DNA of 14,526 bases from JAAZZIT01 sp964480525 (GTDB taxonomy: Bacteria > Bacillota > Clostridia > Oscillospirales > Ruminococcaceae): assembly GCA_964480525.1 (NCBI GenBank), contig CAYZOV010000039.1:1-14526 (forward strand). Direction: 5' to 3'. The translations under genes and the position numbers were made by a program. The number at the start of each line of letters is the position of its first letter. Positions within the stretch are counted from its first letter, which is position 1. Shown here in pieces: positions 6,476 to 11,301 of the stretch. Below the pieces are notes generated by a model that saw only the letters and a program-made list of their open reading frames with translations, made no database searches and was not told the DNA's origin.

Positions 6476-7480
6476 TTAAATATTTTTCCACCCAACAGGA
6501 ATAAAAAGGTTTGAAAAAACCGAAATAGCATAACTGTCCGTCATTCCCGACACATAATCGCACACAGCACGTTCTTTGCCGAATTTTTCCGAAAGTTCCT
6601 GATAAAGTTTCGGCATAAGTTGTGGATTCTTGCAAAAATGTTCGTAAAGTTTTGCAATCATGTCTTTGGCTTTTTCTTCTTCCGATTTACAAATCGGGTT
6701 TGTGTACACGCTTTCAAACATGAATTTGTGAAGTCTTTCGTGTGCGTCCTTAATGTCGTCGGAAATTCTGATTTTTTCGGCGCCGTTTGAAATAATCGAC
6801 TTTACAAGTGTTGTGATTCTTTCGGATTTTGAGTGTCCCAACACTTCCGTAATGTCTTTCGGTAAATCACTTTCTTTCAAAACTCCCGCTCGCACCGAAT
6901 CGTCAATGTCGTGGTTTATGTATGCAATTACGTCCGCAAGTCGTACAATATAACCCTCACGGGTATTTGCAATCTGGTTTGTGTGCTTTAAAATTCCGTC
7001 ACGGACTTCCGCCGTAAGGTTAAGACCTTTGCCGTCTTTTTCGATAATATCAACCACTCGCAAACCCTGCGTATAGTGTTTAAAACCGTCGGGGCAAAGT
7101 TCGTTCAGCATACGTTCGCCTGCGTGTCCGAAAGGCGTGTGTCCCAAATCATGACCCAACGCAATTGCTTCGGTTAAATCTTCGTTAAGCCTTAACGCCT
7201 TTGAAATTGTTCTTGCAATCTGTGAAACTTCCAGAGTATGCGTCAATCTTGTTCTGTAATGGTCGCCCGACGGAATCAAAAAAACCTGCGTTTTCTGTTT
7301 AAGCCGTCTGAAACTGTTGGAGTGAATAATTTTGTCACGGTCACGCTGAAATTCCGTGCGAATATCGTCTTTGGGAACGTCAATTTCACGTCCCTTTGAG
7401 TTTTCGGAAAGCGTTGCAAATTCGCACAAAGATTCACGTTCAAGTTTTTCAAGCATTTGTCTTGTTGTAATTGATGTCAC
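6476..7480 (-). CDS. dgt: HD-domain dGTP triphosphohydrolase (dGTPase-like)
   Basis: A deoxynucleoside triphosphate triphosphohydrolase of the Dgt family (334 aa), releasing tripolyphosphate from dNTPs. It matches the short Firmicutes type often found beside dnaG. The metal-binding HD residues are visible: H81 in RLTHTLEV, H110-D111 in GHDLGHTPFGH, and D183 in RLADVIAY. The N-terminal DRDKIIHSNSFRRLKQKTQV (47-66) is characteristic. The start is GTG at 7480, with AAAGGGGTG upstream at suitable spacing. It heads dgt-dnaG-rpoD-rrf2. The nearest upstream hairpin terminator ends only 20 nt before the start, so its promoter is unclear. Nucleotide specificity cannot be read from the sequence. Confidence 0.94.
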   Translation of the reverse strand: MTSITTRQMLEKLERESLCEFATLSENSKGREIDVPKDDIRTEFQRDRDKIIHSNSFRRLKQKTQVFLIPSGDHYRTRLTHTLEVSQIARTISKALRLNEDLTEAIALGHDLGHTPFGHAGERMLNELCPDGFKHYTQGLRVVDIIEKDGKGLNLTAEVRDGILKHTNQIANTREGYIVRLADVIAYINHDIDDSVRAGVLKESDLPKDITEVLGHSKSERITTLVKSIISNGAEKIRISDDIKDAHERLHKFMFESVYTNPICKSEEEKAKDMIAKLYEHFCKNPQLMPKLYQELSEKFGKERAVCDYVSGMTDSYAISVFSNLFIPVGWKNI

Positions 7481-7499
7481 AAAATCACCCCTTTAGTCT

Positions 7500-7535
7500 A
7501 AAAAAGCTGTCGGAAAGATACATTTCAACAGCTTT
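7500..7535 (-). terminator. Hairpin terminator after yigZ, or leader attenuator of dgt operon
   Basis: On the minus strand, AAAGCTGT (7535-7528) pairs with ACAGCTTT (7510-7503). A second helix, GAAA/TTTC (7526-7523 with 7516-7513), lies inside it, and a run of six T follows (7505-7500). Its position after yigZ (ending 7608) and 20 nt before the dgt start allows two roles: terminator of yigZ, or attenuator if a promoter lies between 7537 and 7607. The only -10-like sequence there, TATATT with a poor -35, is weak. Confidence 0.7.
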
Positions 7536-7579
7536 CTACAAATATATATGGTTTTAACCTTGTTTTCACCTTTTAATTT

Positions 7580-7594
7580 TTACAAACTTTGTAA
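7580..7594. promoter_or_regulatory. 15-bp operator-like palindrome upstream of the dgt operon
   Basis: TTACAAA and TTTGTAA form a perfect 7-bp inverted repeat around a single base (7587), just past the yigZ stop codon. It lies on the upstream side of the dgt operon, about 100 bp before the dgt start. Its half-site geometry fits a dimeric repressor, but I do not recognise the motif. Confidence 0.35.
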
Positions 7595-7607
7595 CATTGC
7601 ACAATTT

Positions 7608-8228
7608 TTAAGCGAAATCGGCATACATATTTTCCGATTTAACCAATTTAATATTGCCGTTGCAAACATCAACAAGCTTGTCGCACAAAGGTTTAACAAA
7701 ATCCGACTTAACGAGCATTTTAACGGTTACGTCGTTTTCAAAAATCGTGTCCAACAATTTAACCTGAAAATCAGGCAAAATATAAGAAATTTTGCCGAAA
7801 AGGGAATAGTCACAGCTTGCGTCAAGCTGAATACAATGGCACATAATCATTTTTTTGGCGCTGTCAACAGCAAGTTTGCAGGCGTGGGAATAGGCTCGCA
7901 CCAATCCTCCGCCACCCAGCAAAATACCGCCGAAATACCGTGTAACAACCACGCAAACGTCCGTCAGACCTTCCTTTTGCAAAACCTCCAACACCGGCAC
8001 ACCCGCCGTTCCTTGAGGTTCGCCGTCGTCGCTGTAACGTGAGGTGTTTTCATCACGAACAATATATGCGTAAACGTTGTGCTTAGCCTTTCGGTGCATT
8101 GCTTTTATTTCGTTTATAAATTCAATCGCTTCGTCGCCCGTTTCAACGTGCTTGATATACCCAATAAATTCGGATTTTTTTTCGACAAAAGAGCCTTCCG
8201 ATTGACCTTTTACGGTTACATAGTCCAA
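7608..8228 (-). CDS. yigZ: YigZ/IMPACT family protein
   Basis: A YigZ-type protein (206 aa) with the N-terminal UPF0029/IMPACT fold and a C-terminal ferredoxin-like domain. The family resembles the eukaryotic IMPACT translation regulator; its bacterial function is uncertain, and nucleic acid or nucleotide binding is suggested. Signatures are FVEKKSEFIGY near the N terminus, SDDGEPQGTAG (66-76), and VTRYFGGILLGGGGLVRAY (95-113). I chose the TTG at 8228. It gives the family-like start MDYVTVKG and sits 9 nt after AGAGG. A GTG at 8237 in the same frame touches the Shine-Dalgarno sequence and is too close. The gene follows rpmE after a terminator, so it may have its own weak promoter that I did not find, or depend on read-through. 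Confidence 0.9.
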   Translation of the reverse strand: MDYVTVKGQSEGSFVEKKSEFIGYIKHVETGDEAIEFINEIKAMHRKAKHNVYAYIVRDENTSRYSDDGEPQGTAGVPVLEVLQKEGLTDVCVVVTRYFGGILLGGGGLVRAYSHACKLAVDSAKKMIMCHCIQLDASCDYSLFGKISYILPDFQVKLLDTIFENDVTVKMLVKSDFVKPLCDKLVDVCNGNIKLVKSENMYADFA

Positions 8229-8254
8229 AAAATTCACACCTCTTTGTTAAAAAT

Positions 8255-8286
8255 AAAACGGAGCAGCACTTTCGCAACTCCGTTTT
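8255..8286 (-). terminator. Terminator of rpmE
   Basis: A 9-bp stem pairs AAAACGGAG (8255-8263) with CTCCGTTTT (8278-8286) across a 14-nt loop. On the minus strand the last arm ends in a T-run and is followed by ATTTTT. It begins 6 bp after the rpmE stop codon and lies just before the yigZ ribosome binding site. Confidence 0.8.
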
Positions 8287-8292
8287 TGATAA

Positions 8293-8493
8293 TTAGTCAA
8301 GATTAAATCTCTTCTTGAATCTGTCAACACGTCCGCCTGTATCAACAAGTTTCTGTTTACCTGTGTAATAAGGGTGGCACTTTGAACAAATTTCAACCTT
8401 AATGTCTTTCTTTGTTGAACGTGTTTCGATTACGTTACCGCAAGCACATGTGATAGTGGTTGCTTCGTAATTTGGGTGAATACCTTCTCTCAT
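8293..8493 (-). CDS. rpmE: 50S ribosomal protein L31, zinc-containing type
   Basis: A ribosomal large-subunit protein L31 (66 aa), at the intersubunit bridge. It begins MREGIHPNY and has four cysteines: C16 and C18 (CACG), and C36 and C39 (CSKCHPYYTG). This is the Zn-binding C+ paralogue, as opposed to zinc-free YtiA-type L31B. The C-terminal DTGGRVDRFKKRFNL is standard. I chose the ATG at 8493 because the conserved MREGIHP begins there and AAAGGAGG lies 8 nt upstream. Two TTG codons just before it are in frame but are not the likely start. It has its own promoter, a structured leader and a terminator, so it is a single-gene unit. Confidence 0.97.
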   Translation of the reverse strand: MREGIHPNYEATTITCACGNVIETRSTKKDIKVEICSKCHPYYTGKQKLVDTGGRVDRFKKRFNLD

Positions 8494-8601
8494 CAACAAT
8501 TCCTCCTTTCTAAACCAAATATATGACTCGCATAGAAGCCCATCAATTCAGCTTAGACAGTAGTTCTATGGAATAATCATTTAAACGTGCATATCGCAAC
8601 G
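8494..8601 (-). promoter_or_regulatory. Structured 5' leader of rpmE, candidate ribosomal-protein leader
   Basis: The predicted rpmE transcript has about 105 nt of leader. Within it CATAGAA (minus 8570-8564) pairs with TTCTATG (8537-8531) as a 7-bp stem around 26 nt, with a possible inner AAGC/GCTT pairing. Flanking ATGA and TCAT segments may extend the structure. L31 leaders with autoregulatory potential are described in Firmicutes. Whether this fits that covariance model was not tested. Confidence 0.45.
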
Positions 8602-8607
8602 CTAATA

Positions 8608-8636
8608 ATTATAACACACTTTTTGATAAAATGCAA
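8608..8636 (-). promoter_or_regulatory. Extended -10 promoter of rpmE
   Basis: On the minus strand, TTGCAT (8636-8631) and TATAAT (8613-8608) are 17 bp apart, with TGT directly before the -10 (TGnTATAAT form). Its -35 lies back to back with that of the divergent promoter at 8660-8687, only 23 bp apart. Confidence 0.8.
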
Positions 8637-8659
8637 TAGTTTTTGCAAAAATTTTTATG

Positions 8660-8687
8660 TTGCATTTTCACAAAAATATGTTATAAT
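8660..8687 (+). promoter_or_regulatory. Extended -10 promoter of the small membrane protein gene
   Basis: On the plus strand, TTGCAT (8660-8665) is followed after 16 bp by TATAAT (8682-8687), preceded by TGT (extended -10). Both hexamers are identical to those of the divergent rpmE promoter, so the two may be co-regulated or compete for polymerase. Confidence 0.75.
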
Positions 8688-8733
8688 TAAATTGTGAATT
8701 TCTAAATTTTCAACAAATCGGGAGGTGAACACG

Positions 8734-9030
8734 GTGAAAGAGAAGATTTATTTTGTGTGTACTTTGTTTTTGGCGATAATGTATTGCGTCGAAGTTATAC
8801 CGAAAGGGAATTACAATGTGGCAAATTATATTGCGTTTGCTATTGCACTTGTAACCATAATTTCTTGGCTTTTGAGTATTCTTATTGCAATTAAGAAAAA
8901 ATCAAAGGAAAAAGACGCCCAACGTCAAAAGAAAGAAGCAATTCGCAAAGCCAAAGAGGACGAAAAAAACAAGAAAATCGCCGAAAAACAGCAAAAAGCA
9001 AAAGAGAAAAATCTGAAAAAATTCAAGTAA
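8734..9030 (+). CDS. Small membrane protein with lysine-rich coiled-coil tail (unknown function)
   Basis: I do not recognise this 98-aa protein. It has two hydrophobic segments (about residues 5-20, IYFVCTLFLAIMYCV, and 28-52, ANYIAFAIALVTIISWLLSI). From about residue 54 to the end the protein is almost entirely charged, rich in K, E, Q and A (for example KEKDAQRQKKEAIRKAKEDE), and likely a basic cytoplasmic helix or coiled coil. The topology is probably a helical hairpin with both ends inside. I chose the GTG at 8734, 8 nt after GGGAGG; an in-frame GTG at 8725 overlaps that Shine-Dalgarno site. It has its own promoter and terminator, which together with the ribosome binding site supports a real gene. 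Possible roles such as a membrane anchor for RNA or ribosomes are guesses from the charge alone. Confidence 0.75.
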   Translation: MKEKIYFVCTLFLAIMYCVEVIPKGNYNVANYIAFAIALVTIISWLLSILIAIKKKSKEKDAQRQKKEAIRKAKEDEKNKKIAEKQQKAKEKNLKKFK

Positions 9031-9036
9031 ACAAAA

Positions 9037-9068
9037 GGGAGTACAAATCTGTACTCCCTGATTTTTTT
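9037..9068. terminator. Bidirectional terminator between small membrane protein and pgcA
   Basis: A perfect 9-bp stem, GGGAGTACA (9037-9045) with TGTACTCCC (9050-9058), has a 4-nt loop and a run of seven T on the plus strand (9062-9068). On the minus strand it begins right after the phosphoglucomutase stop codon and is followed by TTTTGTTT, so it can serve both convergent genes. Confidence 0.9.
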
Positions 9069-10785
9069 AGAATCCCAAAGCTTTTTTAAAGTCTTGCGAA
9101 ATTTCAGCTTCGAGTTTTTCCGCTTCGGCTCTTGTTTCGCCGATTGTGGTGTAGTATGCCTTGATTTTCGGCTCTGTACCCGACGGACGAATAATAACCT
9201 TAGCACCGCCTTCAAGTTCAAATGTCAAAACATCAGATTTCGGCAGGTTGATAACGGTTTTTTCGCCTGTTGCGTAATCAATGTGTTCGCTGATTTTGTA
9301 ATCTGCAAATCCCATAACTTTAAGACCGCCGATTTCTTTCAAACCGTTTGTACGCAAATCGGTCATAATTTCTTTCATACGTTCCATACCGCTTGCTCCC
9401 TCGCAAGTGAACGAGCTAAGGGTTTGAACATAATTTCCGTAGGTTTTGTACATTTCTTCTCTGGCTTGAAGAAGTGTAATACCCTTTGTACGGTAAAATG
9501 CAGCCATTTCACAAATAAGCATTGAACCTACAACAGCGTCCTTATCTCTGACATACGAACCAGCCAAATAGCCGTAACTTTCTTCAAATCCGAAAATATA
9601 TCTTTCGTCCTCACCGTCAGCTTCGAGGAAGCCAATCTGTTCGCCGATAAACTTAAATCCCGTGAGAACTTCTCTTAATTCAACGCCGTATTCTTCTGCA
9701 ATCTTCTTGCAAAGGTCTGTTGTAACAATTGTCTTAACAGCAACAGGTCTTTCAGGCATAGTACCCATAGCCGTTCTTTCTTGACAGATATATTTAAGAA
9801 GCATTGCGCCTACTTCGTTTCCGCTAAAGAGTACATAGTCGCCCTCCGGACTTGGTACAGCAATACCAACACGGTCACAGTCAGGGTCTGTTGCCAAAAG
9901 AAGGTCAGGTTTAACTTTGTCGCAATATTCAAGACCTTTTTGAAGCGCTTCTTTGATTTCCGGGTTAGGGTATGGACAAGTAGGGAAGTTTCCGTCAGGG
10001 TTTTCCTGTTCCTTAACCACCGTAACGTCCTTGATTCCAATCTTGTCGAGAATAGCTCTGACAGGCTTGTTTCCTGCACCGTTAAGAGGTGTATAAACAA
10101 CTTTAAGTCCGCTGTCTGCAACAAGGTCGGTATGGATTCCTTGTTCTGATACCTTGTCAAGGTATCTGTCAATAACGTCCTGTGAAATAATTTCAATCAT
10201 TCCGTTTGCAAGTCCCTCATCAAATCCGACAAGTTTTGCGCCGTCAAACATAGGTACGTCGTTAATTTTTCCGATAACGGTGTTTGCCACTTCAAGGGTA
10301 ATCTGGCAACCGTCCTCACCGTAAACCTTGTAACCGTTGTACTTAGCAGGGTTGTGCGAAGCCGTAACAACAATACCTGCCGCACATTTTAAATCTCTGA
10401 CAGCCCACGAAAGCATTGGCGTAGGCATAAGTTCAGGGTAAATGTATGCCTTGATTCCGTTTGCCGCAAGAACTCTTGCTGCTTCTTTTGCGAAAACGTC
10501 GCTCTTGTTACGGCTGTCGTATGCGATAGCAACCGAGCCGTTTTCAAACGAGCCGTTTACATAGTCCGCAAGACCCTGCGTAGCACGTCTGATTGTATAA
10601 ACGTTAAGTCTGTATGCGCCTGCGCCGATTACGCCACGAAGTCCGCCTGTACCAAATTCCAAATCTCTGTAGAATCTGTCAAAAATTGCGTCGTCGTCGC
10701 CCTCGATTGCTTTAAGCTCTGTTTGCAAATCAGGGTCGTCCACGGCTTTTTCGCACCAAATACGATAAAGTTCCTTTTCAGTCAT
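9067..10785 (-). CDS. pgcA: Phosphoglucomutase/phosphomannomutase (PgcA type)
   Basis: An alpha-D-phosphohexomutase (572 aa), the size of B. subtilis PgcA. It interconverts glucose-1-P and glucose-6-P (possibly the mannose forms) for UDP-glucose, glycogen and wall polymer synthesis. All four domain signatures are visible: N-terminal FGTGGLRG (44-51); the active-site serine S143 in VVTASHNP, which is phosphorylated; the Mg loop D300, D302, D304 in TDPDCDR; and the sugar- and phosphate-binding segments GFEESYGYL and RPSGTEPKIKAYY. The ATG has AAAGGA about 10 nt upstream. It is a single-gene unit with its own extended -10 promoter, divergent from rpoB. A 6-bp inverted repeat (10809-10814/10829-10834) lies in its leader. 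Sugar specificity cannot be fixed from sequence. Confidence 0.94.
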   Translation of the reverse strand: MTEKELYRIWCEKAVDDPDLQTELKAIEGDDDAIFDRFYRDLEFGTGGLRGVIGAGAYRLNVYTIRRATQGLADYVNGSFENGSVAIAYDSRNKSDVFAKEAARVLAANGIKAYIYPELMPTPMLSWAVRDLKCAAGIVVTASHNPAKYNGYKVYGEDGCQITLEVANTVIGKINDVPMFDGAKLVGFDEGLANGMIEIISQDVIDRYLDKVSEQGIHTDLVADSGLKVVYTPLNGAGNKPVRAILDKIGIKDVTVVKEQENPDGNFPTCPYPNPEIKEALQKGLEYCDKVKPDLLLATDPDCDRVGIAVPSPEGDYVLFSGNEVGAMLLKYICQERTAMGTMPERPVAVKTIVTTDLCKKIAEEYGVELREVLTGFKFIGEQIGFLEADGEDERYIFGFEESYGYLAGSYVRDKDAVVGSMLICEMAAFYRTKGITLLQAREEMYKTYGNYVQTLSSFTCEGASGMERMKEIMTDLRTNGLKEIGGLKVMGFADYKISEHIDYATGEKTVINLPKSDVLTFELEGGAKVIIRPSGTEPKIKAYYTTIGETRAEAEKLEAEISQDFKKALGF

Positions 10786-10855
10786 TGTATATTCGTCCTT
10801 TCATAATTCGGTTTAACTAAAACTAGCCAAACCGCAATTTTTTCTTGGTAACATA

Positions 10856-10883
10856 ATTATATCACATTTTGAAAAACTTGCAA
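10856..10883 (-). promoter_or_regulatory. Extended -10 promoter of pgcA
   Basis: On the minus strand TTGCAA (10883-10878) lies 16 bp before TATAAT (10861-10856), with TGA directly before the -10. The leader to the ATG at 10785 would be about 65 nt. Confidence 0.75.
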
Positions 10884-10934
10884 CACTTCTTGATTATTTT
10901 TAACTTTTTATCAACATTAAATTATGCTTTTTTC

Positions 10935-10974
10935 AAAATTTAGCTTAAATTTTCCTGCTTTTTAATATATTAAA
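10935..10974. repeat. Two AT-rich palindromes between pgcA and rpoB promoters
   Basis: AAAATTTA/TAAATTTT (10935-10942 with 10946-10953) is an 8-bp inverted repeat around 3 nt. TTTAATATATTAAA (10961-10974) is a perfect 14-bp palindrome. They lie between the divergent promoters. Candidate roles are operator sites, UP-like or bent DNA; in DNA this AT-rich chance is also possible. The rest of 10884-11065 shows nothing further. Confidence 0.35.
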
Positions 10975-11065
10975 TAGTATAGTTTGTAATCTTGCACAAA
11001 TCTGTATGCGAATTTTAGTTAATAATCGTCAAAACGCTATATTTAAAAAATTGTTAAAAAAACCC

Positions 11066-11094
11066 TTGACAACCTTGAAAAAATATAGTATACT
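11066..11094 (+). promoter_or_regulatory. SigA promoter of rpoB
   Basis: On the plus strand a perfect TTGACA (11066-11071), a 17-bp spacer and TATACT (11089-11094, five of six matches). A-rich runs lie upstream as in UP elements. Transcription should start near 11101, giving a leader of about 190 nt before rpoB. Confidence 0.85.
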
Positions 11095-11130
11095 TGTAAA
11101 ATGTATCAATATGGAATATTATGCACCTAA

Positions 11131-11189
11131 CATAAAAATTATACCACAAACCCGTTGTTAAATCAATAGGTTTTGAACGAAATTTTATG
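11131..11189 (+). promoter_or_regulatory. Nested stem-loop in the rpoB leader
   Basis: The outer arms 11131-11140 (CATAAAAATT) and 11180-11189 (AAATTTTATG) pair at nine of ten positions. Inside, AAACC (11148-11152) pairs with GGTTT (11169-11173). No T-run follows, so it is not an intrinsic terminator. It could be a protein-binding or stability element. I do not recognise it as a known riboswitch or leader class. Confidence 0.35.
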
Positions 11190-11229
11190 TTTTGCAATAA
11201 AAATTCATAAAGATACAACGGAGAATTTT

Positions 11230-11301
11230 ATGCTTTTGCAATTAACGTTGTTGCAAAAGATGAAGTTAATTTTAATAAGGAGTGATTCAGCCTATGGTTA
11301 A
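11230..11301 (+). CDS. 23-codon upstream ORF overlapping the rpoB start
   Basis: An ATG at 11230 has GGAG six bases upstream (11220-11223) and opens a 23-residue frame, with TAA at 11299-11301. The peptide begins MLLQLTLLQK and has seven leucines. Its 3' end overlaps the rpoB ATG (11294) by 8 nt in another frame, and it runs through the rpoB Shine-Dalgarno site. That is the layout of a translationally coupled leader peptide. Codons 2-10 form a 9-bp hairpin (11233-11241 with 11251-11259). Whether it is translated is inference from the ribosome binding site and overlap; chance is possible in AT-rich DNA. Confidence 0.45.
   Translation: MLLQLTLLQKMKLILIRSDSAYG

Noticed and set aside
7548..8042. 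164-codon plus-strand frame opposite yigZ
   Set aside because: It is antisense to a gene with clear YigZ motifs. Its translation has biased, shadow-like composition and it has no Shine-Dalgarno site.
9094..10385. Several frames of 60-143 codons overlapping pgcA on both strands
   Set aside because: They are shadows of a complete phosphoglucomutase whose four signatures are intact.
11111..11161. 16-codon ORF at the start of the rpoB leader
   Set aside because: It begins about 10 nt after the predicted transcription start and has no Shine-Dalgarno sequence, unlike the ORF at 11230.
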